Positions 1-8,668 of a DNA stretch of 64,000 bases are shown here, in pieces (position 1 is the first letter of the stretch; every line of letters begins with the position of its first letter). Both the position numbers and the translations under genes were made by a program. A model generated the notes under the pieces. That model saw only the letters and a list, made by a program, of their open reading frames with translations. It ran no database searches and was not told where the DNA came from. This DNA comes from Sulfurimonas paralvinellae (GTDB taxonomy: Bacteria > Campylobacterota > Campylobacteria > Campylobacterales > Sulfurimonadaceae), in contig NZ_CP041406.1 in the NCBI RefSeq assembly GCF_014905135.1, positions 124,001 to 188,000 on the forward strand. The letters run 5' to 3'.

Positions 1-328
1 ATTTTTCAACATCTTCATCTGTAAAGCGTAAATCTCTAAAAGTTTCAAATAGATTATCTTCTTTTGAAAAATCAATACTTTTTGTAATTTTCTCTGCATG
101 TTCATTACTGTCAATATTATAAAGCCATTTACCAGTTTCTTTTTCTATGACATCGAAGTAGCCTTCATTCTTATATTCAAGATCATATTTTTGTGTATAA
201 AAACCGTTTTCAATAGCATTTTCAAAAGCTGAGATTTTTTCATAAAGATCAAAGTGTGATGATTGTAGAAAAAGAATGTTCTTTGTGTATACTTTCTGTG
301 TCTGTTGTTGTATCTGTTGCATATCCAT
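1..328 (-). CDS. Maf-type (DUF115) motility-associated glycosyltransferase, N-terminal part only
   Basis: The reading frame opens at an ATG whose complement is 326-328 and stays open to the window edge, giving about 109 residues of a longer protein. The N-terminus reads MDMQQIQQQTQKVYTKNILF and continues with an LYEKI segment and a GKWLYN motif, which resembles the N-terminal region of Campylobacter Maf proteins that move nonulosonic acids onto flagellin. An AAGGA ribosome site sits just upstream, and only 2 bp separate it from the legF stop, so it should be the last visible gene of the legionaminic acid operon. Its place at the end of a sugar-nucleotide operon beside flagellar genes supports the flagellin glycosyltransferase reading. 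The catalytic part lies outside the window, so the family call is moderate. Confidence 0.68.
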   Translation of the reverse strand, partial: MDMQQIQQQTQKVYTKNILFLQSSHFDLYEKISAFENAIENGFYTQKYDLEYKNEGYFDVIEKETGKWLYNIDSNEHAEKITKSIDFSKEDNLFETFRDLRFTDEDVEK

Positions 329-330
329 TA

Positions 331-1017
331 TTATCCTTCGTTTATTAAAAACTGCGCAAATTTAAAGTCTAGTTCTGTATCGATGTCTATTGATTTTTCT
401 TGTGGCATTTTATAGGCATAAATTTTACTGTTCAAAAAGAAAGTTTTTTCTTTGAGCACTCTTTTGGTATCTGCAATATATATAGCTCCATTCAGCCTGT
501 AGTAAGGTTCAAGATCTTGACTTCTTTTGTTCTTTGCTTCAGCTTGTAAAAAGTTTTGCATACTGTTGTCTTCAGGGAGTTGGTTTGACCATAGAGGTGA
601 ATGTTCCGTCTTACAAACACTGATGACGGCATCAGCTTTTTTTGTCATAAGCAACTCTATAGCTTCATCGATTTCTTTGGAAGTTCGTAGGGGACTAGTT
701 GGTTGTAGTAGTACGATAAAGTCGTATGTATCACTGTTCTCAATTGTGTGAATGACTGTTTCAATACTGCTTGCTGTGTCACTTGCAAGTTCTTGAGGCC
801 TTTGTAAAACATCACTACCATACTCTTTAGCAATTTCCAAGATCGTTTCATCATCACTCGTGACGATAACTTTGTCTATGTATGTACTCTGTAGTCCCGC
901 TTCTATGCTCCATGCTATTAATGGCTTTCCTGCCAGGTCGAGTATATTTTTCCTTGGTACTCTTTTACTCCCGCTACGCGCTGGAATAATTGCTAAAAAA
1001 GTTTTTTTCTGTAACAT
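331..1017 (-). CDS. legF: CMP-N-acylneuraminate / CMP-legionaminate cytidylyltransferase
   Basis: A 228-residue protein of the NeuA family, which activates a nonulosonic acid with CTP to give the CMP-sugar used by glycosyltransferases. The N-terminus carries the nucleotide-binding signature PARSGSKRVPRKN near residue 12, followed by LAGKPLIAWSI and later VLLQPTSPLR, all typical of the family. Length is normal. The start codon shares one base with the ptmE stop (TAATG), so translation is probably coupled. Neighbouring legI and legG supply the free sugar. The genes for the GDP-linked pathway (ptmE here) favour legionaminic over sialic acid, but the substrate is inferred from context. Confidence 0.9.
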   Translation of the reverse strand: MLQKKTFLAIIPARSGSKRVPRKNILDLAGKPLIAWSIEAGLQSTYIDKVIVTSDDETILEIAKEYGSDVLQRPQELASDTASSIETVIHTIENSDTYDFIVLLQPTSPLRTSKEIDEAIELLMTKKADAVISVCKTEHSPLWSNQLPEDNSMQNFLQAEAKNKRSQDLEPYYRLNGAIYIADTKRVLKEKTFFLNSKIYAYKMPQEKSIDIDTELDFKFAQFLINEG

Positions 1018-2063
1018 TAAAAGATCTCACCATACTCGTTTTGTGCCTGTTCAAAGTCACTCATCCGACCAATGTCGAGCCAATATTCATGGATAGGAAA
1101 AGAGATTGATTTTAGCTCATCTTTGATGATATCCTCAAAGAGTGTTGGCATATCATAGAACTCATTTTTTGGTATATACTCAAAGACTTGTGGTGAAAGA
1201 GTGTAAATACCGGCATTGACAAAAAATTTATGAACTGGTTTTTCTTCTATGGATGTAATACGACTGCCATCTGTTTGTATGACCCCATAAGGAACCTGAT
1301 AATCGTACTCACGCACACACATCGTAGCAACAGAGTGTTCCATCAAGTGAAAATCGAGCAGATGTTCAAAGTTTACATTTGTCAAAAGGTCGGCATTCAT
1401 CACAAAAAACGGCTCTTGCGGACGTTCCTGTATGAGACTGAGCGCTCCTGCCGTGCCAAGGCGCTTCGTTTCTTCGATATAGTCAATATTTACACCCAAA
1501 TCACTTCCATCCCCAAAATATTTTTTGATCATATCAGCTTTGTAGTTGACACTAATAGTAATATTGACAAAACCATACTTGGCAAAGTTTTCGATAATTG
1601 TCTCAAGAATCGGTTTATTGCCGACTTTTAAGAGTGGTTTTGGAATATCTTCGGTCAAAGGACGAAGACGTGTTCCCAGGCCTCCTGCCATTAAAATCAC
1701 CCTGTTGTTTTTTGCATTTGTTTTTAACAGTTTTGAGATCTCTTCGATCTTTACTAACTTACCTTCATCATCTACGATAGGAATCTGGTATATTTGTTTG
1801 CGAACAGCTTTTTGAATAATCAGTTCTTTAGAATCATTGATATTTGCCAGTGTCGGTTCTTTAAAGTAAAGATTTTCTATACTTGATTCAAGCGTGAGAC
1901 CATCAAGCAGTCCACGACGAATATCTCCATCACTCAAAGTTCCAACAACTTTTTCATCATTATCCAGTACAATAGCAATACGCATTGCTCCTTTGTCGAT
2001 AACATGCAGAGCTTTTTTTATGGTTGAATCTCTTTGTAGTAAAATATCTTGATATTTATTCAT
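1017..2063 (-). CDS. ptmE: CBS-domain sugar nucleotidyltransferase (GDP-GlcN-forming PtmE-like)
   Basis: 348 residues in two parts. Residues 1-115 form a pair of CBS motifs (for example VVGTLSDGDIRRGLLDG). From about residue 120 there is a nucleotidyltransferase domain with the MAGGLGTRLRPLTEDIPKPL signature and a FVNAGIYTL segment. This architecture matches PtmE of Campylobacter, which makes the GDP-activated glucosamine precursor of the legionaminic acid pathway. It overlaps the end of legG by 8 bp and touches legF by one base. One copy of the TGCGTGAG word (minus strand, 1308-1315) encodes part of VREY. The exact substrate is family knowledge and was not tested here. Confidence 0.85.
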   Translation of the reverse strand: MNKYQDILLQRDSTIKKALHVIDKGAMRIAIVLDNDEKVVGTLSDGDIRRGLLDGLTLESSIENLYFKEPTLANINDSKELIIQKAVRKQIYQIPIVDDEGKLVKIEEISKLLKTNAKNNRVILMAGGLGTRLRPLTEDIPKPLLKVGNKPILETIIENFAKYGFVNITISVNYKADMIKKYFGDGSDLGVNIDYIEETKRLGTAGALSLIQERPQEPFFVMNADLLTNVNFEHLLDFHLMEHSVATMCVREYDYQVPYGVIQTDGSRITSIEEKPVHKFFVNAGIYTLSPQVFEYIPKNEFYDMPTLFEDIIKDELKSISFPIHEYWLDIGRMSDFEQAQNEYGEIF

Positions 2064-3225
2064 GGAAACATCCTTTTATGTCATAGAATTTTTTTCTTAA
2101 GATACCGTTTATTGGGTTCTTTTTTAATATTTCTTTTATTCTTTTCGCACTATTTGGCATTTCAAAAGGGCTTTTTATATCACTGATGTTTTTGAGAAAA
2201 TCTTTATTGTATGCTGTTTCAATAGCTCTTTGTATGTCAGCTTGTTCTATCTTACAGTCAATGATACTTTGAGCTTTGAGTCTTCCTTCTTGTCGTTCAC
2301 CTATATTTATGGTCGGTTTACAAAAACTTGGAACTTCTAAAATACCGCTTGAACTATTTCCTATTACAGCATCGACATATTGTATAATGCTAAAGTATCG
2401 TAACTGCCCCAAAGAATTAAAAGCAACAGCTCGTTTTTTATGTTTTTTTACAAATGTATCGATCATTTTGTTGATCTCTTTTCCGCCTTCATCAGCATTT
2501 GCTTTTGTAAAGACTATTGTGGTATCTTTAAGATTTTCAAGTACACATAAAAGTTCATGAAATTGTTCTTTTGGGGTCATTATTGAGAGTGTTTGTGGGT
2601 GATATGTTACAAGTAAATTTTTCTTACCGAGTGAAAAATTAATGTTTTTTTCTAAAGAGTGTCTGTCAAGCAGTTTCAAATTCTTAATATTCTCAACGCC
2701 TAACGAACCTACATTGAATACTCTAGCCGGATCTTCTCCAAGCTGTATGACTCGATCGGCATACTCTTGGGCTGCCGTAAAATGGAGCAAGGAGAGCTTT
2801 GTTACTGCATGGCGTATATTATCATCAATAGCTCCCTCTGTAATCTCACCCCCATGAATGTGTGCAATAGGAATATGCAGCATCATGGCTGCTGTTGCTA
2901 TGCTAAGAATTTCATAACGGTCTCCTAAAAGCACAATAATATCAGGACTAAGTCTAGAAAGTGCGAGTGTGATATCTTTTTGTAATTCTGCCATACTCAA
3001 TGATAATGATACAGGAGTATCACTTGAGAGATTCATTGCTATTTTTTCATTGATAGAGAATTCTGCTTCTATCTCTTTATATGTTTCACCAAAGTTTTTA
3101 TCTAAATGAGTACCTGAAACGATCAATTGCAATTGTAATGCTTTATCATCTTCTATTTGCCGCAACAGAGGTTTTAAGAGCCCATATTCTGCACGTGTTG
3201 TTGTAACGACACAAATTTTTCTCAT
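2056..3225 (-). CDS. legG: UDP/GDP-N-acetylglucosamine 2-epimerase, hydrolysing (NeuC/LegG)
   Basis: 389 residues of the NeuC family, which removes the nucleotide and epimerises C2 of an N-acetylated sugar to give the mannosamine-type precursor for the nonulosonic acid synthase. Visible family features are the N-terminal VVTTTRAEYGLLKPLL, the LLGDRYEI segment, AHIHGGEITEGAIDD, VTYHPQTL and the nucleotide-binding GNSSSGILEVPSF near residue 290. It begins inside the legI stop with an ATGA overlap, pointing to translational coupling. Substrate (a 2,4-diacetamido-trideoxy hexose in the legionaminic route) is inferred from the operon. Confidence 0.9.
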   Translation of the reverse strand: MRKICVVTTTRAEYGLLKPLLRQIEDDKALQLQLIVSGTHLDKNFGETYKEIEAEFSINEKIAMNLSSDTPVSLSLSMAELQKDITLALSRLSPDIIVLLGDRYEILSIATAAMMLHIPIAHIHGGEITEGAIDDNIRHAVTKLSLLHFTAAQEYADRVIQLGEDPARVFNVGSLGVENIKNLKLLDRHSLEKNINFSLGKKNLLVTYHPQTLSIMTPKEQFHELLCVLENLKDTTIVFTKANADEGGKEINKMIDTFVKKHKKRAVAFNSLGQLRYFSIIQYVDAVIGNSSSGILEVPSFCKPTINIGERQEGRLKAQSIIDCKIEQADIQRAIETAYNKDFLKNISDIKSPFEMPNSAKRIKEILKKNPINGILRKKFYDIKGCFHE

Positions 3226-4217
3226 AACAATGCATCTTTCTGATAGTCTTTTTGTGAGACCGTGCCAATAATTTCATCCCATTTCATCGGACTTATTCCA
3301 TTACCGGGTCTTTTGATAGTGATGTTTTCTTCAGTAAAAATTTCACCTTTTTTTATCTCTCTTTTTGCAACTATACTTTTTCGTGCCACAATAATATTTG
3401 GAGTTTCACTTTTACTTGGTTTTTTCACGCCATCACCTAAAGCCAGTTCTATATTGCGTATAGCTTTTACCATTGCTTTTAATTCATCCGGTTCTAAACT
3501 TGCCTTATGGTCAGGTCCTTCCATACTCTTATCAAGTGTGAAATGTTTTTCGATGACGCTCGCACCCATCGCCACAGCAGCGATGTCGACCTCGATGCCT
3601 AAAGTATGATCACTGTATCCATAGGCGATATCAAAGGTACTACCTATGGTAAGCATGGCTCGTAGATTGACATCTTCCATTGGTGTCGGGTACATTGTAT
3701 TTGCATGCAGGACTGTAATGTTCTCTTTTTTTGTTCCTGCATCTTGGAGTATCTGCAGGGCATCATCTATCTCATCAAGTGTTGCCATACCTGTAGAGAG
3801 AATTACTTTTTTATTTAGTGCTCCTATTTTACGCAGGTAGGGCAGGTTCGTTATCTCTCCACTTGGAATTTTAAAGATTTTCAAACCAAGATCATTTAGC
3901 ATGGCGATACTTTCAAGATCAAAAGGCGTGGAGAGGAACATTATATTCTTTTCTTCACAGTATTTTATAAGTTCTTTATGTGTTTCAAGATCAAGTTCGA
4001 GCTTTTTTATCATGTCAAACTGAGACTCTTGCGCATCTGTTGTCTCTTTTTGATACTCTGCTTTTTGAGCATTTTTACTGACGAGATTTTCGGTTTTGAA
4101 AGTTTGAAACTTAACTGCATCGGCTCCGGCATTACTTGCAACATCGATGAGTTTTTTAGCAAGTTCTATGCTACCGTTATGATTCACACCGGCCTCGGCG
4201 ATTATAAAAACACTCAT
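3222..4217 (-). CDS. legI: N,N'-diacetyllegionaminate synthase (NeuB family)
   Basis: Condenses the mannosamine-type precursor with phosphoenolpyruvate to form legionaminic acid. The protein begins MSVFIIAEAGVNHNGS, the usual NeuB start. The frame is open 13 codons further upstream, but the ATG at 4217 overlaps the legH stop as ATGA, so I chose it. Other family motifs are AVKFQTFKTE, FLSTPFD, KIPSGE and GYSDHTLG. The C-terminal 60 residues (about KGEIFTEENITIKRPGNGIS) are the antifreeze-like SAF domain that NeuB proteins carry. About 331 residues, a normal length. Whether the product is legionaminic or another nonulosonic acid is inferred from legB/legC/ptmE nearby. Confidence 0.92.
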   Translation of the reverse strand: MSVFIIAEAGVNHNGSIELAKKLIDVASNAGADAVKFQTFKTENLVSKNAQKAEYQKETTDAQESQFDMIKKLELDLETHKELIKYCEEKNIMFLSTPFDLESIAMLNDLGLKIFKIPSGEITNLPYLRKIGALNKKVILSTGMATLDEIDDALQILQDAGTKKENITVLHANTMYPTPMEDVNLRAMLTIGSTFDIAYGYSDHTLGIEVDIAAVAMGASVIEKHFTLDKSMEGPDHKASLEPDELKAMVKAIRNIELALGDGVKKPSKSETPNIIVARKSIVAKREIKKGEIFTEENITIKRPGNGISPMKWDEIIGTVSQKDYQKDALL

Positions 4218-4792
4218 TTGACAATACTCCCGGCTTTTATAAAGCCACTTACGCATATACTCTGCTTTGTTGTCGTACCACTGCCTATAAAAGTGTCCTG
4301 CATCACCTGTACACCGCCATTGATGATGGCACCTGTGCTTACATGACAGTTGTCTTCAATACTGCTGTCATGTTCTATGAGTACTTTTGTATTGATAATA
4401 CAGTTCTTGCCGACTTTTGCAGCGGCATTGACGATGGCATGGTGCATAATGACAGTGCCTTCTTGCAGGGTTGCGTGAGGAGAAACATAGGACAAAGGAG
4501 AGATTATTGTCGGAATGGTAAAGTCGAGTTCCTTCAGTTTTGAAAAAAGCTTTTTGCGTACGGCATTGGAAGCGATATGCCCTATGGTAATGAAGGCATA
4601 ACTGTACTGCTCGCGCAAAGTTGCAAGTTCATCATCTGTACCGATTAACGGGTAGCCGAATATGGGTGCACTCTCACCTTCGAACTTTTCTACAATTCCG
4701 GCGATCTCGAATCTTCCTTCTTGTTCAATGACATCGATGACACTTTTGCAGTGTCCGCCGCCGCCAAGTAAAATGATCTTCTCTTTTTTCAT
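4214..4792 (-). CDS. legH: Sugar O/N-acetyltransferase, NeuD family (LegH)
   Basis: 192 residues. The N-terminus (KIILLGGGGHCKSVIDVI) is the nucleotide-binding fold typical of NeuD/PglD acetyltransferases, and the second half is a run of hexapeptide repeats (VGKNCIINTKVLIEHDSSIE and onward) forming a left-handed beta-helix. In this pathway it should N-acetylate the UDP-4-amino sugar made by LegC. The conserved His of the family is probably in IEHDSSI. Its start shares one base with the legC stop and its stop overlaps legI, so it lies in the middle of a fully coupled operon. Other sugar acetyltransferases look similar, so specificity rests on context. Confidence 0.85.
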   Translation of the reverse strand: MKKEKIILLGGGGHCKSVIDVIEQEGRFEIAGIVEKFEGESAPIFGYPLIGTDDELATLREQYSYAFITIGHIASNAVRKKLFSKLKELDFTIPTIISPLSYVSPHATLQEGTVIMHHAIVNAAAKVGKNCIINTKVLIEHDSSIEDNCHVSTGAIINGGVQVMQDTFIGSGTTTKQSICVSGFIKAGSIVK

Positions 4793-5943
4793 TATAACAC
4801 CACGCTGCTTGGAATATTGACTATCGTCTCAGATAGTGCGAATGAGTTTGCCAGAGTGTCTTTTTGACACTCTCTGTAGATCTCAAGCTCACTTAAAAGC
4901 TGCCAAATCGGTCGGGTCATGACATTGTTGGCATTACAACACTCCAAAAAAGCATCTCTTTGGCCTTTGTTTTGAAATGCCAAGGCGTTGAGCCAATAGT
5001 TGCTCTGTGCCCCCTTTGGTTCTTTTATAAACTCTATATCGTCATATTTTGAAAAAAAATCATTATATTTTTCTGCGAGGGAGCGTTTGTTGTGTAAAAA
5101 CTCTGAAAGCTCTTCAAGCTGTGCGACAAGCAGTGCTGCGTTAAGGTTTGGCATACGGTAGTTATAGCCCATCATATCATGTACATATTCCCATTTGTGT
5201 GGAACTTTTGCCGTTGTTGAGATATGCTTGGCCTTTTGCGCCAAATCGGCATCATCAGTGACGATCATACCTCCGCCGCCTGCTGTGATGATTTTGTTGC
5301 CGTTAAATGAGAAACAGCCCAGTTTGCCAAAGGTTCCGGTATGTTTTGTTCTGTAGTAAGAGCCAAGACTCTCCGCAGCATCTTCTACAAGAGTAATATG
5401 CCAACGTGAGCAGATTTCGGCAATGGTGTCGATTTGACAAGGATGCCCAAAGGTATGCATAGGGACACATGCTTTGATGACTTTTTGCGTTGTTTTATTG
5501 ATGCATTGTCTGTTTTCTATCTGACAGTTCTGTGTTAAAAAATTTTCAAGTGCTTCGGGACTCATGCCCATGCTCTTACGTGAGACATCAAGAAAGATCG
5601 GTTTTGCTCCACAGTAGCTGATGGCATTTGCCGTTGCTACAAAACTCAGTGCCTGCGTGAGCACTTCATCGCCATTTTTTACACCTGCGCAAAGCAGAGC
5701 AACATGTAGTGCACTTGTACCGTTAACGGTGGCAACTGCATATTTTGCTCCGACAAAAGCAGTAAAATCTTCCTCAGCTCTATCGACGAACTTCCCTACA
5801 CTCGAAACGAAAGTGGAGTCGATACATTCGTTGAGGTATCTTTTCTCGTTCCCCCTAAAACGCGGCTCATGAAGAGGAATGAACTCTTGTGTTCTGTAAG
5901 TTTCTTGAATGAATTGAACAATATCATTACATTTTTGAGTCAA
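4792..5943 (-). CDS. legC: UDP-4-keto-sugar aminotransferase (DegT/DnrJ/EryC1 family, LegC)
   Basis: 383 residues of a PLP-dependent sugar aminotransferase. The catalytic lysine is in SFNGNKIITAGGGGM, the phosphate-binding region in VNGTSALHVAL, and the PLP Asp in VEDAAESLGS. It would transaminate the 4-keto sugar from LegB. The N-terminus (FIPLHEPRFRGNEKRYLNEC) is the usual LegC start. It overlaps the legB end by 17 bp and shares a base with legH. One TGCGTGAG copy lies on the opposite strand inside it (5654-5661), where it encodes Leu-Thr-Gln. Confidence 0.9.
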   Translation of the reverse strand: MTQKCNDIVQFIQETYRTQEFIPLHEPRFRGNEKRYLNECIDSTFVSSVGKFVDRAEEDFTAFVGAKYAVATVNGTSALHVALLCAGVKNGDEVLTQALSFVATANAISYCGAKPIFLDVSRKSMGMSPEALENFLTQNCQIENRQCINKTTQKVIKACVPMHTFGHPCQIDTIAEICSRWHITLVEDAAESLGSYYRTKHTGTFGKLGCFSFNGNKIITAGGGGMIVTDDADLAQKAKHISTTAKVPHKWEYVHDMMGYNYRMPNLNAALLVAQLEELSEFLHNKRSLAEKYNDFFSKYDDIEFIKEPKGAQSNYWLNALAFQNKGQRDAFLECCNANNVMTRPIWQLLSELEIYRECQKDTLANSFALSETIVNIPSSVVL

Positions 5944-7114
5944 GATATTTTCCTTTGTCCTCGTAAGCGAAATTTGGAAGTAGTTTGAAAAACTCCTCTA
6001 CGATGTCTCGTTTTTCCCAACTATAGTTTTGTTTAAAACTCTCGATATGTTTTGTAAAATCATTGAGTGCTTGATTATCAAAATCGGCTCTATTTTTAAT
6101 GACACCAAGATTTTCAAATCGTTCCATATCAAGTGTTTCGTTCTTTGTGAAGAACTCTTCGAAATCCTTTTCACCTGTTGTATCGCTCTGTGTAAAAAGA
6201 CAAGGCCATTTTCCTTCTTGTGGCAAAGTTTTTGCCAATAACCTTGCTTCATCCTCACTTTTACAAAGATAAGGTTCATAACCCTTTTTGCGCAGATATT
6301 TGACGGCAATATCAGCGAAGGAGATAAGATGCAGACTCTCTGAAAGTTTCGGAAAGAAGATATCTCGGTTCTCCCCAAAAATAGCGCTCATAAGACAAAG
6401 CTCTCCGCTCTCTTGCGGTGTGACAAAGTAGCGTTTGATGTCGTTTGGCGCAACAATGGGCTGGCGTTTTTCAATTCGCTGGTTAAATCCGTGTAAAAGG
6501 CTGCCGTCAGAAAAGGCCACATTTGCAAAACGAGCCATTGAGACATCTATATCAAGTGAATGGCGATGTACGAACATCTCCATGATGCGTTTGCTTGCTC
6601 CCATCATATTGACGGGATTTGCCGCTTTGTCCGTAGAAACACAGAAGTATTTTTTTACTCCGTTTTCTATGGACTGCGTGAGGGTTTTGTCGGTATTGAA
6701 AATATTGACATCACACATACGCATCAAAGTAAAAGGGTCTTTTTCACTGCGGACATGTTTGAGTGCCGAAAGATTGAGAACATAATCATATCTGCCGTCA
6801 TTTTTTATAAAAGCGTCATATTCGAGTGAGCCTATGTCCAGAGCAAAGGTTGCGAATTCTCCGTCTATATAGCCATAAGAGCTGCGAATATCACGTACGA
6901 GTTCAACCATATTGTTTTCGGAAATATCTACGACATGCAGTTTTTGAGGATTACGTTTAAATATCTCTTTGACAACGGCTTGACCGATACTTCCTGCACC
7001 GCCGAGGACTAAAAAAGAAGATTTCTTGACACATTGAGACAGCAAGGCAGAATATTGTCGTATATCGCTGTAAAATAGTTCTTGATCTCTTCCAATAAGT
7101 TCTAAGATATTCAA
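5927..7114 (-). CDS. legB: UDP-GlcNAc 4,6-dehydratase, LegB-like (CapD/PseB relative)
   Basis: 395 residues of an extended short-chain dehydrogenase. The cofactor motif GGAGSIGQAVVKEI starts near residue 38. The catalytic region STDKAANPVNMMGASKRIME has the Met/Lys pattern of the dehydratase branch of the family, and ALKHVRSEKDP is also typical. It would open the legionaminic pathway by making the 4-keto-6-deoxy sugar. The only plausible start is TTG at 7114 (MNILELIG) with a GGA element upstream, because nearby ATGs are out of frame. As first gene of the operon it faces fliD across 131 bp. The C-terminal 100 residues go beyond the short PseB type, as in LegB. Confidence 0.87.
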   Translation of the reverse strand: MNILELIGRDQELFYSDIRQYSALLSQCVKKSSFLVLGGAGSIGQAVVKEIFKRNPQKLHVVDISENNMVELVRDIRSSYGYIDGEFATFALDIGSLEYDAFIKNDGRYDYVLNLSALKHVRSEKDPFTLMRMCDVNIFNTDKTLTQSIENGVKKYFCVSTDKAANPVNMMGASKRIMEMFVHRHSLDIDVSMARFANVAFSDGSLLHGFNQRIEKRQPIVAPNDIKRYFVTPQESGELCLMSAIFGENRDIFFPKLSESLHLISFADIAVKYLRKKGYEPYLCKSEDEARLLAKTLPQEGKWPCLFTQSDTTGEKDFEEFFTKNETLDMERFENLGVIKNRADFDNQALNDFTKHIESFKQNYSWEKRDIVEEFFKLLPNFAYEDKGKYLDSKM

Positions 7115-7148
7115 TCTGCATCCATCTTTAATGATTTATTTATATTTT

Positions 7149-7154
7149 GTTATA
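7149..7154 (-). promoter_or_regulatory. Candidate -10 box for the leg operon
   Basis: On the minus strand the sequence reads TTTGC followed by TATAAC about 35 bp before the legB TTG start. This resembles the extended -10 region usual in Campylobacterota. No convincing -35 is visible, so the call is weak. Confidence 0.35.
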
Positions 7155-7172
7155 GCAAATATGGTACCAGAC

Positions 7173-7199
7173 TAAAGAAAAAATAATTTTTGTCGATTA
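7173..7199 (+). promoter_or_regulatory. Sigma-28 (FliA)-like promoter of fliD
   Basis: TAAAGAAA, an 11-bp spacer, then GTCGATTA. The flagellar sigma-28 consensus is TAAAGTTT-N11-GCCGATAA, so spacing is exact and most box positions match. It lies 47 bp before the fliD ATG. The same arrangement recurs before fliS. Confidence 0.6.
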
Positions 7200-7245
7200 T
7201 ATGTTTAAAGAATTTAATAATTATATATAAAGCAAAGGATTTATT

Positions 7246-8619
7246 ATGGCTGTATCATCATTAGGTCTTGGTTCAGGTGTTCTGACACAGGATGTATTAG
7301 ATCAATTACGTAAAGCTGATGAGTCATCACGCGTCACACCGATAGATATGCAACTGGCACTTGTTAAAGATGAGCAGGGGGCTTTTAATGTATTGGATGC
7401 AAAGATGACAAATCTAATTGATAGCATCGATGCATTGAAAAGACCACTTTTGTATGATGAAAGAACGGCAAGAGTGACAGGAACATCTGTTGCAGTAACT
7501 GCAAGTGCCAACAGTGATCTTCAAGAGTTTACGCTGAATGTTACACAGTTGGCTACGAAACAGATTGAAGAATCAGGTTCATTTGGTTCTGAGACAGATA
7601 CTATTGCAAGTGCGGCTGGCAGTATTAATCTCAATATAGACGGCACTGACTTTACGATTGATTATGATGATACTACTACTTTAAAGAGTTTTAAAAAATC
7701 TATTAACGATATTGCCGGTGATAAGGTTAATGCCACAATTGTTCAAATTGCAAGTGGTGATTATAGATTGTTTTTAAACTCTGTAGGAACAGGGAGCAAT
7801 CAAGATATAACTATTACAGATAACAGTGGGAATCTATCAGGAACACAGTTAACAGATGATTTAACTGCCTTGCAGACGGGAGTTGATGCAACGTTTGAGT
7901 TTAATGGTCAAACGGTAACAAGAAGCTCTAATGAAGTGACTGATCTTGTTACGGGATATGATATAACACTTAAAGAACTTGGATCATCAAGTGTGAAGAT
8001 CGAACAAAATAGAGACGCAATATTAGAGAAAATTGATAGTTTCGTAGAAAAGTACAATGATGCAATGGGTGAGCTTGGAAGACTTACAGTTAATAGCACT
8101 AATTCTGATGAGAGAGGTATTTTTGCAGGTAATAGTACTATCCGAAGCATGCAGCTTAAGATACGAAATTTAATGGATGACATAGGCGGTGGTGTTGGTA
8201 ATATCTATGACTATGGTTTTGATATAGACAAAAGTGGAAAATTGACTTTTGATAAGTCAGTATTCAATGATGCTCTTGATGCAGATGCAGCAAATGTAGA
8301 AGCTTTCTTTTCCGGTGGAGATTTTGATAATGGGGATGGTACAACAACGATAGTTGATGGTATTTTTAATGAACTCTCTACAGCAGTTGGGGCGTATACA
8401 AACTACGATCAAACACTAGATCAATTTAAAAAGAGTTTGATGGAACAAAGTACTGAACTCGAGGATAGACGAGCGACAGAAATAGAGAGACTAGACAATA
8501 AGTATGCAACATTACAAAAACAGTGGGCTGCATATGATGCTTTAATAGCAAAATTAACTTCTTCTGCCAATGCATTTATACAGATGGTAAATACGCAAAA
8601 TTCGACCAAAAACAACTAA
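7246..8619 (+). CDS. fliD: Flagellar filament cap protein FliD
   Basis: 457 residues. The N-terminus (MAVSSLGLGSGVLTQDVLDQ) is the classic start of FliD, the pentameric cap that sits on the growing filament and guides flagellin folding. The ends are predicted helical (residues about 1-60, and 390-450 with LEDRRATEIERLDNKYATLQ), as needed for the D0/D1 coiled-coil leg. The middle is Thr/Ser/Asp-rich beta structure and divergent. AAAGGA precedes the ATG. It is followed by fliS as in most Campylobacterota, and it sits back to back with the flagellin-sugar operon. A sigma-28-like promoter precedes it. Confidence 0.96.
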   Translation: MAVSSLGLGSGVLTQDVLDQLRKADESSRVTPIDMQLALVKDEQGAFNVLDAKMTNLIDSIDALKRPLLYDERTARVTGTSVAVTASANSDLQEFTLNVTQLATKQIEESGSFGSETDTIASAAGSINLNIDGTDFTIDYDDTTTLKSFKKSINDIAGDKVNATIVQIASGDYRLFLNSVGTGSNQDITITDNSGNLSGTQLTDDLTALQTGVDATFEFNGQTVTRSSNEVTDLVTGYDITLKELGSSSVKIEQNRDAILEKIDSFVEKYNDAMGELGRLTVNSTNSDERGIFAGNSTIRSMQLKIRNLMDDIGGGVGNIYDYGFDIDKSGKLTFDKSVFNDALDADAANVEAFFSGGDFDNGDGTTTIVDGIFNELSTAVGAYTNYDQTLDQFKKSLMEQSTELEDRRATEIERLDNKYATLQKQWAAYDALIAKLTSSANAFIQMVNTQNSTKNN

Positions 8620-8643
8620 ATTTTTTTTAAAAAGTGTCGATTT
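8617..8643 (+). promoter_or_regulatory. Second sigma-28-like promoter, before fliS
   Basis: TAAATTTT, 11 bp, GTCGATTT. The first three bases are the fliD stop codon. Spacing and the GTCGATT core equal those of the element before fliD, which supports both. It would let fliS be transcribed apart from fliD. Confidence 0.5.
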
Positions 8644-8668
8644 AATTGGTAGATAAAAAGGATTGAAA

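Noticed and set aside
527-751. Open frames opposite to or inside the called genes across the window
   Set aside because: They overlap well-recognised proteins, lack ribosome sites and show no family motifs.
4218-4256. Upstream start of legI inside legH
   Set aside because: ATG 4217 forms an ATGA overlap and begins with the conserved NeuB N-terminus.
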